Of a DNA stretch of 64,000 bases, positions 36,981-46,431 are shown piece after piece; position 1 is the stretch's first letter, and each line of letters opens with the position of its first letter. Position numbers and translations under genes: made by a program. The notes beneath the pieces were generated by a model. The model was not told where the DNA came from and searched no databases. It saw only the letters and a program-made list of their open reading frames with translations. Location: positions 1 to 64,000 of the forward strand of contig NZ_JAUSNR010000024.1 of NCBI RefSeq assembly GCF_030656345.1, read 5' to 3'. This stretch comes from Pseudotabrizicola sp. Its GTDB lineage: Bacteria > Pseudomonadota > Alphaproteobacteria > Rhodobacterales > Rhodobacteraceae.

Positions 36981-38126
36981 ATGCGGATTTCCTTGATATC
37001 AGCGGCGGTTGTGGCAGCGCTTGTCGGCTATGGGTCAACCATTGCCTTGGTGCTGGCGGCGGCTTTGGCCGTGGGTGCCGATGCGGGCCAGACGGCAAGC
37101 TGGGTGCTGGCGATATCGCTGGCCAAGGCGGTGGGGTCGGCGTGGCTGTCGGTGTGGAACCGGGTGCCGGTGGTGCTGGCATGGTCGACGCCCGGTGCGG
37201 CGCTGATTGCGGCGACCAGCGGGATTACGATGGGCCAAGCGGTCGGGGCCTTTGTCCTGGCCGGCGGTCTGGTGGCGCTGACGGCGGCCGTGCGGCCCTT
37301 GGGCCGTTTGGTGGCGGCGATTCCCGATGGGATTGCGGCGGCGATGCTGGCGGGGGTTTTGCTGCCGTTCTGCCTGCGCGGTGCGGGTGCGGCAGAGGCG
37401 GCACCGGGGTTGGTGCTGCCGATGGTGGCGGTGTTTGCGCTGGTGCGGCTGTGGAACCCGGCGCTGGCGGTGCTGGCCGCCCTTGCGGCAGGGCTGGCTT
37501 TGGCCTTTGGCACCGGGGCAGCGCTGCTGCCCGCGCTGGCGTTTCCCGCCCCCGCCCCGGTGTTCGTGATGCCCGAATGGAATATCGGCGTGCTGATCGG
37601 GCTGGGTGTGCCGCTGTATCTGGTGACGATGGCGAGCCAGAACCTGCCGGGGTTCGCGGTGATGCGGGCGGCGGGGTATCAGCCGCCGGTGACGCGGGCC
37701 TTGGCGGTGACCGGGGGGATTTCGGCGGTCTCGGCGCTGTTCGGGGCGCATACGATCAACATGGCCGCGATCACGGCGGCGATCTGCATGGGCGATGACG
37801 TGCACCCCGACCGTGACCAGCGCTGGAAGGTCGGACTGGCATATGCGGGGGCATGGGTTCTGCTGGGCCTGTGTTCCCCGGCGATTCTGGTGCTGCTGGG
37901 GGCTTTGCCGCCGCAGGTGATGGTGGCTTTGGTCGCGCTGGCGCTGCTGGGGCCGCTGATGGGGGCGCTGGCGGGGGCCTTTGCGGTGGTGGACACGCGC
38001 TTTGCCGCCACAATCACGTTGGCCGTGAGCGGGTCGGGCGTGGTGGTGTTCGGCGTGGGGGCGGCGTTCTGGGGGCTGGTCGCCGGGCTGGTGATTTACG
38101 GACTGGAACGGGTGAAGCGCGGCTGA
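36981..38126 (+). CDS. benE: benzoate/H+ symporter BenE family transporter
   Basis: The 381-residue product has about 11-12 membrane segments. Family signatures include AWSTPGAALIAATSGITMGQAVGAF near 65-90, FVMPEWNIGVLIGLGVPLYLVTMASQN near 195-220, and ALFGAHTINMAAITAAICMGDDVHPD near 250-275. BenE proteins take up benzoate or purine-like compounds by proton symport; no aromatic-degradation genes are nearby, so the substrate is open. ATG at 36981 was chosen because upstream frame lies in the cuckoo array. Confidence 0.9.
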   Translation: MRISLISAAVVAALVGYGSTIALVLAAALAVGADAGQTASWVLAISLAKAVGSAWLSVWNRVPVVLAWSTPGAALIAATSGITMGQAVGAFVLAGGLVALTAAVRPLGRLVAAIPDGIAAAMLAGVLLPFCLRGAGAAEAAPGLVLPMVAVFALVRLWNPALAVLAALAAGLALAFGTGAALLPALAFPAPAPVFVMPEWNIGVLIGLGVPLYLVTMASQNLPGFAVMRAAGYQPPVTRALAVTGGISAVSALFGAHTINMAAITAAICMGDDVHPDRDQRWKVGLAYAGAWVLLGLCSPAILVLLGALPPQVMVALVALALLGPLMGALAGAFAVVDTRFAATITLAVSGSGVVVFGVGAAFWGLVAGLVIYGLERVKRG

Positions 38127-38153
38127 GGGCGGTGCTTTTGACAGGCGTTGGAT

Positions 38154-38175
38154 TTGAGTATTTTTGTCAAGATGA
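38154..38175. repeat. half-copy of GAGTATTTNGTCAAGATGAA repeat
   Basis: TTGAGTATTTTTGTCAAGATGA is close to the left arm of the perfect hairpin at 46359-46422. It lies between convergent benE and uvrD. Confidence 0.55.
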
Positions 38176-38201
38176 ATGGGCAAGGGCCGCGCAAAGCCCT
38201 G

Positions 38202-40589
38202 TCAGAACGGCACATCGTCGGCCTGCGCGGCAGGGATGACGAAGCGGGCGACCAGTTTTTTGGGGCCGGCGTGTTCGAAATCGACGTCGAGTTTATCGCC
38301 TTCGATGTCGGTGACGTGGCCGTAGCCGAATTTCTGGTGGAACACCCGGTCGCCGATGGTGAAGGCGGAGATTGCCTCGGCATCGATGGTGACGTGGCGC
38401 GATTCCTTGGGCTGATGCACCGGACGGTTCGACTGGCCCGCCTGCAACCGGCGCCAGCCGGGGGAGTTGTAGACATCGGCCTTTGACACCCGCTCCTCGA
38501 GCCCGGAACCGAAGCCGACCGGGGCGGCGGCACCGTAGCCGCCACCGTAGAGGCCGGGCGGGGTCAGCACCTCGACATGATCCGACGGGAGTTCGTCGAT
38601 GAAGCGCGAGGGGAGTTGGCTTTGCCACTGGCCATAGACGCGGCGGTTGGAGGCGAAGCTGATGGTGCACAGTTCTTCGGCGCGGGTGATGCCGACGTAA
38701 GCCAGGCGGCGTTCTTCCTCGATGCCCTTGAGGCCCGATTCGTCCATGCTGCGCTGGCTGGGGAACAGCCCGTCTTCCCAACCCGGCAGGAAGACCACGG
38801 GGAATTCCAGACCCTTGGCGGCGTGCAGGGTCATGATCGAGATTTTCTCGGACGATTCCTCGGTCTCGTTCTCCATGATCAGGCTGACATGTTCGAGAAA
38901 GCCTTGCAGATTTTCGAACTGTTCCAGCGCCTTCACCAGTTCTTTCAGGTTTTCGAGCCGGCCCGGGCCTTCGGGCGTTTTGTCGTTTTGCCACATCGTG
39001 GTGTAGCCGGATTCGTCGAGGATCTGTTCGGCAAGGGCAATGTGGTTGTAGTCGGCGTGCAGGGTGGCGGCGTGCCAGCGGTCGACACCTTCGACAAACT
39101 GGCGCAACTGGCCGCCGCCCTTGCCGCCGATGGTGGCCTTGGCCACCGCTTCGCGCGCGCCGTCGAGCAGCGGCACGCCTGCGGCGCGGGCCATGCGCTG
39201 GATGTCGCCTTGGGCCTTGTCACCCAGGCCCCGCTTGGGCGTGTTGATGATACGCTCAAAGGCCAGATCATCTTCGGGTGAGACGGCGAGGCGGAAATAG
39301 GCCATGGCGTCCCTGATCTCCAGCCGCTCATAGAACCGCGGGCCGCCGATGACGCGGTAAGGCAGACCGATGGTGAGGAAGCGGTCCTCGAACGCGCGCA
39401 TCTGATGCGAGGCGCGGACAAGAATCGCCTGACTGTCGAGCCCGACCGGATCAAGTCCTCGGGTGCCGCGTTGCAGCGCCTCGGCCTCTTCGCCGATCCA
39501 GCGCGCCTCTTCCTCGCCGTCCCAATGGCCGATCAGGCGGACCTTCTGGCCCGGCTCACCCGCCGTCCACAGGGTTTTGCCCAAACGCCCCTTATTGGCG
39601 GCGATCACGCCAGAGGCGGCGGCGAGGATGTGGGCGGTGGAGCGGTAATTCTGTTCCAGCTTGATCACGGTCGCGCCGGGAAAGTCCTTTTCAAACCGCA
39701 AAATATTGCCGACCTCGGCGCCGCGCCAGCCGTAGATCGACTGGTCATCATCGCCGACGCAGCAGATGTTCTTGTGCGATTGCGCCAGCAGGCGCAACCA
39801 GAGGTATTGGCAGACGTTGGTATCCTGATACTCATCCACCAGAATATAGCGGAACCAGCGTTGATACTGGCCCAGCACATCGGGGTGGGCCTGAAAGATG
39901 GTGACGCAGTGAAGCAGAAGGTCGCCGAAATCGGTGGCGTTCAGGGTGCGCAGACGGTCCTGGTAGGCGGCGTAAAGCTCGGTTCCCATGTTGTTGAAGC
40001 CGGAAGCCTCGTTCGAGGGCACATTCATCGGCGTCAGGGCGCGGTTTTTCCAGCCGTCGATCATGCCCGCCAACATGCGGGCGGGCCAGCGTTTTTCATC
40101 GATATCGGCGGCAGCGATCAACTGTTTCATCAGGCGGATCTGGTCGTCGGTGTCGAGAATGGTGAAGTTGGGCTTCAGCCCCGCCAATTCGGCATGGCGG
40201 CGCAGGATTTTCACCGAGAGCGAGTGGAAGGTGCCCATCCACGGCATCCCCTCGGCGACCTGTCCCAAAAGGCGGCCAACCCGTTCCTTCATCTCGCGCG
40301 CGGCCTTGTTGGTAAAGGTCACCGACAGAATCTCATTCGGGCGGGCGCGGCCGGTGTGCAAAAGGTGCACGATGCGGCTGGTCAACGCCTTGGTTTTGCC
40401 GGTACCGGCCCCGGCCAGCATCAGGACCGGGCCATCCAGCGCCTCGACCGCGGCGCGCTGTGCGGGGTTCAGGTCGTCGAGATAAGGCGCAGGCCGTGCG
40501 GCCATGGCGCGCTGCGACAAAGGTACTTTCGGCGGCACGGAAGGTGCGGCGGCGGCCTCGAAGGCGTCATTTTCATCCCAATCGGTCAT
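38202..40589 (-). CDS. uvrD: ATP-dependent DNA helicase UvrD/PcrA
   Basis: This superfamily 1 helicase acts in nucleotide excision and mismatch repair. The 795-residue protein has Walker A AGAGTGKTKALTSRIVHLL near 60, DEYQDTNVCQYLWLRLL near 250, GDDDQSIYGWRGAEVGNI near 275 and LEQNYRSTAHILAA. LHAAKGLEFPVVFLPGWEDG is near 585 and EERRLAYVGITRAEELC near 620. The start at MTDWDEND was chosen because upstream residues lie in the divergent promoter region before pyc. The C-terminal tail has a Tudor-like end (FTIGDRVFHQKFGYGHV). Confidence 0.96.
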   Translation of the reverse strand: MTDWDENDAFEAAAAPSVPPKVPLSQRAMAARPAPYLDDLNPAQRAAVEALDGPVLMLAGAGTGKTKALTSRIVHLLHTGRARPNEILSVTFTNKAAREMKERVGRLLGQVAEGMPWMGTFHSLSVKILRRHAELAGLKPNFTILDTDDQIRLMKQLIAAADIDEKRWPARMLAGMIDGWKNRALTPMNVPSNEASGFNNMGTELYAAYQDRLRTLNATDFGDLLLHCVTIFQAHPDVLGQYQRWFRYILVDEYQDTNVCQYLWLRLLAQSHKNICCVGDDDQSIYGWRGAEVGNILRFEKDFPGATVIKLEQNYRSTAHILAAASGVIAANKGRLGKTLWTAGEPGQKVRLIGHWDGEEEARWIGEEAEALQRGTRGLDPVGLDSQAILVRASHQMRAFEDRFLTIGLPYRVIGGPRFYERLEIRDAMAYFRLAVSPEDDLAFERIINTPKRGLGDKAQGDIQRMARAAGVPLLDGAREAVAKATIGGKGGGQLRQFVEGVDRWHAATLHADYNHIALAEQILDESGYTTMWQNDKTPEGPGRLENLKELVKALEQFENLQGFLEHVSLIMENETEESSEKISIMTLHAAKGLEFPVVFLPGWEDGLFPSQRSMDESGLKGIEEERRLAYVGITRAEELCTISFASNRRVYGQWQSQLPSRFIDELPSDHVEVLTPPGLYGGGYGAAAPVGFGSGLEERVSKADVYNSPGWRRLQAGQSNRPVHQPKESRHVTIDAEAISAFTIGDRVFHQKFGYGHVTDIEGDKLDVDFEHAGPKKLVARFVIPAAQADDVPF

Positions 40590-40817
40590 CGGGCATTTAT
40601 ACGCCGGATTGGCCGGATGAAAAGCGTCTGTTCGTGACTTGTTCACATTTTCGCTGCGCAAAGGCGGGAATTCGCAGGGGCAAAGCCGCGCTTGCAAATT
40701 TCGCGAACTTTGCCGTTTGCGCACACAGCACTCTTGCGCTGCAGTGCGGCACCAATAGAGTGAGGCGGAATGCCGCGCCTCTGCCGCGCCGTCGCCACGC
40801 CTTTGATGGAGTTAGCC

Positions 40818-43800
40818 ATGCCCGAGTTCAGCAAGATTCTTGTCGCCAACCGGGGGGAGATCGCCATTCGGGTGATGCGGGCCGCGAATGAAATGGGCAA
40901 GAAGACGGTGGCGGTGTTTGCCGAGGAAGACAAACTGAGCCTTCACCGTTTCAAGGCCGATGAGGCGTACCGGATCGGTGAAGGGCTGTCGCCGGTGGGG
41001 GCTTACCTGTCGATCCCGGAAATCATCCGGGTGGCCAAGATGTGCGGCGCGGATGCGATCCACCCCGGCTATGGGCTGCTGTCGGAAAACCCGGATTTTG
41101 TTGAGGCCTGTGATCAGGCCGGGATTACCTTCATTGGGCCACGGGCCGAAACCATGCGCGCGCTTGGCGACAAGGCTTCGGCGCGGCGGGTGGCGATTGA
41201 GGCCGGGGTGCCGGTTATTCCCGCCACCGAAGTGCTGGGCGAGGATATGGCCGCGATCAAGGCCGAGGCCAAGCTGGTGGGCTATCCGCTGATGCTGAAA
41301 GCGTCCTGGGGCGGCGGCGGGCGCGGGATGCGACCGATTCTGGCAGAGGATGAGCTGGAGGCAAAGGTGCGCGAAGGCCGGCGCGAGGCAGAGGCGGCGT
41401 TCGGCAATGGCGAGGGCTATCTGGAAAAGATGATCCAGCGCGCGCGGCATGTCGAGGTGCAGATCCTTGGCGACAAGCATGGCGAAATCTATCACCTGTG
41501 GGAACGGGACTGCACCGTGCAGCGCCGCAATCAGAAGGTGGTGGAGCGCGCGCCTGCCCCTTATCTCACCGAGGCGCAGCGGGCCGAGGTCTGCGAGATG
41601 GGCCGCAAGATCTGTGCCCATGTGAATTACGAATGCGCGGGAACGGTCGAGTTCCTGATGGATATGGATGATGAGAAATTCTATTTCATCGAGGTAAACC
41701 CACGTGTGCAGGTTGAACATACCGTGACCGAGGAAGTCACCGGCATCGACATCGTACAGGCGCAGATCCTGATTGCCGAGGGCAAGACGCTTGCGCAGGC
41801 AACAGGCGTGGCCGATCAGGCCGGGGTAAAACTGAACGGCCATGCGCTGCAATGCCGGGTCACGACCGAAGATCCGCTGAACAATTTCATCCCGGACTAC
41901 GGGCGGTTGACCGCCTATCGCAGCGCCACTGGCAATGGCATCCGGCTGGATGGTGGTACCGCCTATGCCGGGGGGGTGATCACCCGGTATTACGACTCGC
42001 TGCTGGTCAAGGTGACCGCCCATGCGCAAACGCCGGAAAAGGCGATAGCGCGCATGGACAGGGCGCTGCGCGAATTCCGCATCCGCGGCGTGGCGACGAA
42101 TATCGAGTTTGTGATCAACCTGTTGCAGCATCCGACTTTCCTCGATGACAGCTATACGACGAAATTCATCGACACCACGCCCGACCTTTTTGCCTTCCGC
42201 AAGCGGCGCGACCGGGCGACCAAGATCCTGACCTATATCGCCGACATCACGGTGAACGGGCATCCGGAAACCGCAGGTCGTGCGAAGCCGCATGCCGAGG
42301 CCAAGGCCCCCAAACCGCCGAAGGTGCGCGCAGAACCGGCGATGGGCACACGCAACCTGCTGGAGCAAAAGGGCCCGCATGCAGTGGCGGATTGGATGAA
42401 AGCGCAGAAAAAGGTGCTGATCACCGATACCACCATGCGTGATGGTCACCAAAGCCTGCTGGCCACCCGGATGCGGTCAATCGACATGATCAAGGTGGCA
42501 CCAGCCTATGCAGCACACCTGCCGCAACTGTTCAGCGTGGAATGCTGGGGCGGGGCGACGTTTGACGTGGCCTATCGCTTTTTGCAGGAATGCCCGTGGC
42601 AGCGGCTGCGCGACTTGCGCGCCCAGATGCCCAATCTGATGACCCAGATGTTGCTGCGCGCCAGCAATGGGGTGGGCTATACCAATTACCCCGACAACGT
42701 GGTGCAGGCGTTCGTCAAGCAGGCCGCCGAGACCGGGGTGGATGTGTTCCGCGTGTTCGACAGCCTGAACTGGGTTGAGAATATGCGCGTGGCGATGGAT
42801 GCGGTGCTGGAAGCAAACAAGGTTTGCGAAGGCACGATCTGCTATACCGGCGATCTGCTGGACCCTGCGCGGGCGAAATATGATCTGAAATACTATGTCG
42901 AACGCGCGCTGGAGCTGAAGGGGGCGGGCGCGCATATCCTTGGTCTGAAGGATATGGCGGGACTGCTGAAACCGGCGGCGGCGCGGGTGCTGATCAAGGC
43001 GCTGAAGCAAGAGGTCGGTCTGCCGGTGCATTTCCACACCCATGACACATCGGGGGCTGCGGCGGCGACCATTCTGGCGGCCTGTGATGCGGGCGTCGAT
43101 GCGGTCGATGCGGCGATGGATGCGTTTTCGGGCGGCACCTCGCAGCCCTGTCTTGGGTCGATCGTCGAGGCGCTGCGCCATACCGACCGCGACACGGGCC
43201 TTGATATTGCCGCGATCCGAGAGATTTCCAACTATTGGGAACAGGTGCGGGCGCAATATGCGGCGTTTGAATCGGGTTCCCCTGCCCCGGCGTCGGAAGT
43301 GTACCTGCACGAAATGCCCGGCGGGCAGTTCACCAACCTGAAAGCGCAGGCGCGGTCCCTGGGGCTGGAAGAACGCTGGCCCGAGGTGGCGCAGGCCTAT
43401 GCCGATGCCAACCAGATGTTCGGTGATATCGTAAAGGTCACGCCATCGTCGAAAGTGGTGGGCGATATGGCGCTGATCATGGTGGCGCAGGGCCTGACCC
43501 GGGCGCAGGTCGAAGACCCGGGGGTGGAGCTGGCCTTCCCCGACTCGGTGATCGATATGCTCAAGGGCAATCTGGGGCAGCCGCATGGCGGCTGGCCCGA
43601 GGGCATTCTGAAAAAGGTGCTGAAAGGTGAGGCCCCGCTGACCGACCGGCCCGGCAAGACCCTGCCGCCGGTCGATCTGAGCGAGGTGCGTGCCAAGCTG
43701 GCGCAGGAACTGCATCTGGGGCAGGATGAGGCCGATGGCGAGATGCTGGATGAAGAAGACCTGAACGGATACCTGATGTATCCCAAGGTGTTCATGGATT

Positions 43801-44279
43801 ACCGCGCCCGCCACCGCCTGTACGGTCCGGTCCGGATTCTGCCGACACGGACGTTCTTTTACGGCATGGCCTCGGGAGAAGAGATCACCGCCGAGATTGA
43901 TCCCGGCAAGACGCTGGAAATACGGCTGCAGGCGGTGGGCGATGTGTCGGAAGACGGCGATGTGAAGGTGTTTTTCGAGCTGAACGGCCAGCCCCGGGTG
44001 ATCCGGGTCGCCAACCGGGCCATCAAGGCGAAAACCGCCGCCCGGCCCAAGGCGGCCGAAGGCAACGCCGGCCATATCGGCGCGCCGATGCCGGGATCGG
44101 TCGCCAGCATTGCGGTAACGGTGGGGCAGAAGGTGCGCGCGGGCGATCTTTTGCTGACCATCGAGGCGATGAAGATGGAAACCGGCCTGCACGCCGACCG
44201 GGAAGCCGTGGTCAAGGCGCTGCATGTGCAGGCGGGCAGTCAGATCGACGCCAAGGATCTGCTGGTCGAGCTGGAATAG
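40818..44279 (+). CDS. pyc: pyruvate carboxylase
   Basis: Pyruvate carboxylase makes oxaloacetate from pyruvate, bicarbonate and ATP, refilling the TCA cycle. The 1,153-residue chain has all parts in one protein. The biotin carboxylase domain starts ILVANRGEIAIRVMRAA and has KASWGGGGRGMR near 160. The carboxyltransferase domain starts LITDTTMRDGHQSLLATRMR near 535 and has the FHTHDTSGAAAATIL motif. The biotin carrier domain ends with TIEAMKMETGLHAD near 1115, the Lys being the biotin site. The start at MPEFSKILVANRGE is standard. It is divergent from uvrD. Confidence 0.98.
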   Translation: MPEFSKILVANRGEIAIRVMRAANEMGKKTVAVFAEEDKLSLHRFKADEAYRIGEGLSPVGAYLSIPEIIRVAKMCGADAIHPGYGLLSENPDFVEACDQAGITFIGPRAETMRALGDKASARRVAIEAGVPVIPATEVLGEDMAAIKAEAKLVGYPLMLKASWGGGGRGMRPILAEDELEAKVREGRREAEAAFGNGEGYLEKMIQRARHVEVQILGDKHGEIYHLWERDCTVQRRNQKVVERAPAPYLTEAQRAEVCEMGRKICAHVNYECAGTVEFLMDMDDEKFYFIEVNPRVQVEHTVTEEVTGIDIVQAQILIAEGKTLAQATGVADQAGVKLNGHALQCRVTTEDPLNNFIPDYGRLTAYRSATGNGIRLDGGTAYAGGVITRYYDSLLVKVTAHAQTPEKAIARMDRALREFRIRGVATNIEFVINLLQHPTFLDDSYTTKFIDTTPDLFAFRKRRDRATKILTYIADITVNGHPETAGRAKPHAEAKAPKPPKVRAEPAMGTRNLLEQKGPHAVADWMKAQKKVLITDTTMRDGHQSLLATRMRSIDMIKVAPAYAAHLPQLFSVECWGGATFDVAYRFLQECPWQRLRDLRAQMPNLMTQMLLRASNGVGYTNYPDNVVQAFVKQAAETGVDVFRVFDSLNWVENMRVAMDAVLEANKVCEGTICYTGDLLDPARAKYDLKYYVERALELKGAGAHILGLKDMAGLLKPAAARVLIKALKQEVGLPVHFHTHDTSGAAAATILAACDAGVDAVDAAMDAFSGGTSQPCLGSIVEALRHTDRDTGLDIAAIREISNYWEQVRAQYAAFESGSPAPASEVYLHEMPGGQFTNLKAQARSLGLEERWPEVAQAYADANQMFGDIVKVTPSSKVVGDMALIMVAQGLTRAQVEDPGVELAFPDSVIDMLKGNLGQPHGGWPEGILKKVLKGEAPLTDRPGKTLPPVDLSEVRAKLAQELHLGQDEADGEMLDEEDLNGYLMYPKVFMDYRARHRLYGPVRILPTRTFFYGMASGEEITAEIDPGKTLEIRLQAVGDVSEDGDVKVFFELNGQPRVIRVANRAIKAKTAARPKAAEGNAGHIGAPMPGSVASIAVTVGQKVRAGDLLLTIEAMKMETGLHADREAVVKALHVQAGSQIDAKDLLVELE

Positions 44280-44300
44280 GCATATATTACAAACGGTTGT

Positions 44301-44332
44301 AGGCCCAGCCCCTGTGGTGGGGCCTTTCTTTC
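44301..44332 (+). terminator. terminator after pyc
   Basis: AGGCCC (44301-44306) pairs with GGGCCT (44320-44325) and is followed by TTCTTTC. It lies just past the pyc stop codon. Confidence 0.6.
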
Positions 44333-44430
44333 ACCGCCCACACAAACCGGCGCGAAAAATGCGCCGCGCCATGCATTTTTCCCTTGCAGGCACCCGCGCC
44401 ATCCCCTAAATCACCGCTTACCGAAACGGT

Positions 44431-44505
44431 GCGGGCGTAGCTCAGGGGTAGAGCATAACCTTGCCAAGGTTAGGGTCGGGCGTTCGAATCGCCTCGCCCG
44501 CTCCA
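44431..44505 (+). tRNA. tRNA-Gly (GCC anticodon)
   Basis: The acceptor stem pairs GCGGGCG with CGCCCGC. The D arm is GCTCAGGGGTAGAGC, the anticodon loop TTGCCAA carries GCC, and the T arm contains GTTCGAATC. CCA is encoded at the 3' end. The gene is 75 bases long and is followed by its own terminator. Confidence 0.95.
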
Positions 44506-44519
44506 TTTCGGTCTGAAAC

Positions 44520-44543
44520 GGGCAGCTTCGGCTGCCCTTTTTC
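44520..44543 (+). terminator. terminator of tRNA-Gly
   Basis: A 7-bp stem GGGCAGC-TTCG-GCTGCCC with a tetraloop is followed by TTTTTCATTT. It is a strong Rho-independent terminator. Confidence 0.9.
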
Positions 44544-44640
44544 ATTTCCTGCCCCCGCCATCTGCTGAACGCCGCACAAGGTCGCCCCTTGGAAGCGCAA
44601 TCTGCGGGATCGGGTTTGTGCAGTGGGCAGTGGGCAGGCC

Positions 44641-44668
44641 AAAACGAAAAAAACCGCCCGAAGGCGGT
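44641..44668 (-). terminator. terminator of tRNA-Tyr
   Basis: On the minus strand ACCGCC-TTCG-GGCGGT is followed by TTTTTTCGTTTT. It lies 30 bases past the 3' end of the tRNA. Confidence 0.88.
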
Positions 44669-44698
44669 CTGTTTCGTCGGTGTCATCCCCATGAAACA

Positions 44699-44782
44699 TG
44701 GTGGGTGACCCTGGAATCGAACCAGGCGTGGGTCTCCCCGGCGGAGTTACAGTCCGCTGCCGCACCTTGCAGCTCGTCACCC
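44699..44782 (-). tRNA. tRNA-Tyr (GTA anticodon)
   Basis: On the minus strand GGGTGAC pairs with GTCACCC in the acceptor stem, with encoded CCA. The anticodon loop is CTGTAAC within the GCGGA/TCCGC stem, giving GUA. A long variable arm (CGGGGAGACCCACG) marks a class II tRNA, as expected for bacterial tRNA-Tyr. The T arm is CCTGG-TTCGATT-CCAGG. Length is 84 bases. Confidence 0.92.
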
Positions 44783-44920
44783 GACGGGGGCGGAATACCC
44801 AAGGGGCCGGGGGGCGTCAAGCACCGAATGCAAAAGCGATTGCAAAGCGCAGGCCAGAGTTTCGGCTTGCGCATCCCCCCTGCCCCGCCGCATTCTGTGA
44901 CGCCAGAAACAATGGGCTGA

Positions 44921-45733
44921 ATGATGAAGACCGGAACCACCAAACCAACCTGGGTGATCGACAAGGAACGCGGCAAGCGGGCCGAAGCGAAGGAGACCGT
45001 CTGGCTGTTCGGCCTGCACGCCGTGCGCGATGCGCTGGTCAATCCGGCGCGGGAAAAGCTGCGGCTGGTGCTGACCAAGAACGCGCTCGACAAGCTGGAA
45101 GAGGCGGTGGCGCTGTCGGGGATTGAGCCGGAGATTGCCGATCCGCGCAAGTTCGACGTGCCGATCGATGACGGATCTGTCCACCAAGGGGCGGCGATGG
45201 AAGTGCGCCCGCTGAACTGGGGCAAGCTGGCCGATGTGGCGATTTCGGGCGCAGGCGCACCGCTGGTGGTGCTGCTGGACCGGGTGACCGACCCGCATAA
45301 CGTGGGCGCGGTGCTGCGCAGCGCGGAAGTGTTCGGCGCACGGGCGGTGATTGCCCCCCGCCACCACTCGGCGCCGGAAACCGGGGCGCTGGCCAAGACC
45401 GCCAGCGGCGCACTGGAGCGGCAGCCCTATCTGCGGGTCGGCAATCTGTCGGATGCGATGCAGGAACTGCGCGACATGGGTTATATCCTGATCGGGCTGG
45501 AGGGTGAGGCAGAACACACGCTGGAGGGGGCGCTCGATCTGGCCAACAAGCGCCCCATCGCGCTGGTGATGGGGGCCGAGGGGCCGGGTTTGCGGGAAAA
45601 AACCCGCGACACCTGCGACTATCTGGCGCGCATTCCATACACCGGGGCCTTTGGCAGCCTGAACGTTTCCAACGCCGCTGCGGTCTCGCTTTATGCCGCC
45701 AGCCAGCGGGTGGTTCACAAAAGCGCGACATGA
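44921..45733 (+). CDS. rlmB: TrmH/SpoU family 23S rRNA Gm2251 methyltransferase RlmB
   Basis: This knotted (SPOUT) methyltransferase adds 2'-O-methyl to 23S rRNA. The 270-residue protein has an N-terminal substrate domain with VWLFGLHAVRDALVNPAREK near 25 and the three family motifs: LLDRVTDPHNVGAVLRSAEVFGA near 120, ALVMGAEGPGLREK near 210, and ARIPYTGAFGSLNVSNAAAV near 235. The subfamily (RlmB rather than another SpoU member) is inferred from length and the N-terminal motif. It is divergent from the tRNA-Tyr gene. Confidence 0.92.
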   Translation: MMKTGTTKPTWVIDKERGKRAEAKETVWLFGLHAVRDALVNPAREKLRLVLTKNALDKLEEAVALSGIEPEIADPRKFDVPIDDGSVHQGAAMEVRPLNWGKLADVAISGAGAPLVVLLDRVTDPHNVGAVLRSAEVFGARAVIAPRHHSAPETGALAKTASGALERQPYLRVGNLSDAMQELRDMGYILIGLEGEAEHTLEGALDLANKRPIALVMGAEGPGLREKTRDTCDYLARIPYTGAFGSLNVSNAAAVSLYAASQRVVHKSAT

Positions 45734-45825
45734 GCTTTAAGCCCGCACCGGACTACCTATCTGACACTGTATGGATGCGGGCTGGAACTCCCGCGTCACA
45801 TTCACTGTCCCTCGTTCCGCGACTT

Positions 45826-45861
45826 GGCGCCCGGGCTTCAACCCGTGGCGCCTTTTTCTTG
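45826..45861 (+). terminator. terminator downstream of rlmB
   Basis: GGCGCC (45826-45831) and GGCGCC (45847-45852), with inner GG/CC pairs around CTTCAA, form a stem followed by TTTTTCTT. A smaller GCGGG/CCCGC hairpin lies upstream near 45777-45796. The segment could end rlmB mRNA or a short separate RNA. Confidence 0.7.
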
Positions 45862-45881
45862 CTGCTTGCACAGGTGAAGCC

Positions 45882-46307
45882 ATGACCCGGACCGAAGACG
45901 CCCGCCTTGCCGGGATTCTGACCCGCTGCCGCACCATTGCCTTGGTGGGCTGGTCGCCCAAGCCCGACCGACCGAGCCACCGGGTGGCGGCATTTCTGGC
46001 GCGTCAGGGATATCGGGTGATTCCGGTAAACCCCGGTCAGGCCGGGCAGATCGTTCTGGGTGAGACGGTGCGCGCCAGCCTGTCGGAGATTGAGGGCCAT
46101 GTTGACATGGTCGACATCTTCCGCCGGTCCGAAGAAGCGGGTGCGGTGGTCGATGAAGCGCTGGCGCGGTTTCCCGAACTGGTCTGTGTCTGGATGCAGC
46201 TGGGCGTGGAAGACGAGTCAGCCGCCGCACGGGCCCGCGCGCAGGGCGTAGAGGTGGTGATGAACCGCTGCCCTGCCATCGAGATCCCGCGGCTGGGGCT
46301 GGGCTGA
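45882..46307 (+). CDS. CoA-binding domain protein (YccU-like)
   Basis: The 141-residue product has a Rossmann-type CoA-binding domain: TIALVGWSPKPDRPSHRVAAFLARQGYRVIPVNPG near 18-52, then VDMVDIFRRSEEAGAVVDEAL and VWMQLGVEDESAAARARAQGVEVVMNRCPAIE. These match the small stand-alone YccU family, whose physiological role is not known. The ATG at 45882 was chosen; the upstream frame crosses the terminator. It converges with hisE. Confidence 0.9.
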   Translation: MTRTEDARLAGILTRCRTIALVGWSPKPDRPSHRVAAFLARQGYRVIPVNPGQAGQIVLGETVRASLSEIEGHVDMVDIFRRSEEAGAVVDEALARFPELVCVWMQLGVEDESAAARARAQGVEVVMNRCPAIEIPRLGLG

Positions 46308-46358
46308 GAGCCGCGCCGCCTTCCTTTTGCCGCAGGTCAGGCTGTAAGGCTGCAAGAT

Positions 46359-46422
46359 GAGTATTTGGGTCAAGATGAAGGCGTGGAACACCGCCCGCCC
46401 CTTCATCTTGACCCAAATACTC
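46359..46422. terminator. 23-bp perfect hairpin, GAGTATTTGGGTCAAGATGAAGG
   Basis: The arm 46359-46381 is the exact reverse complement of 46400-46422, with an 18-base loop. It lies midway between the convergent CoA-binding gene and hisE. It is the best-preserved member of the dispersed GAGTATTTG family and likely terminates both transcripts. Confidence 0.8.
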
Positions 46423-46431
46423 AATTTCCGC

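Noticed and set aside
40812-44225. Long antisense frames across pyc
   Set aside because: The same GC-skew effect: they exactly oppose a conserved pyruvate carboxylase and have no start signals or motifs.
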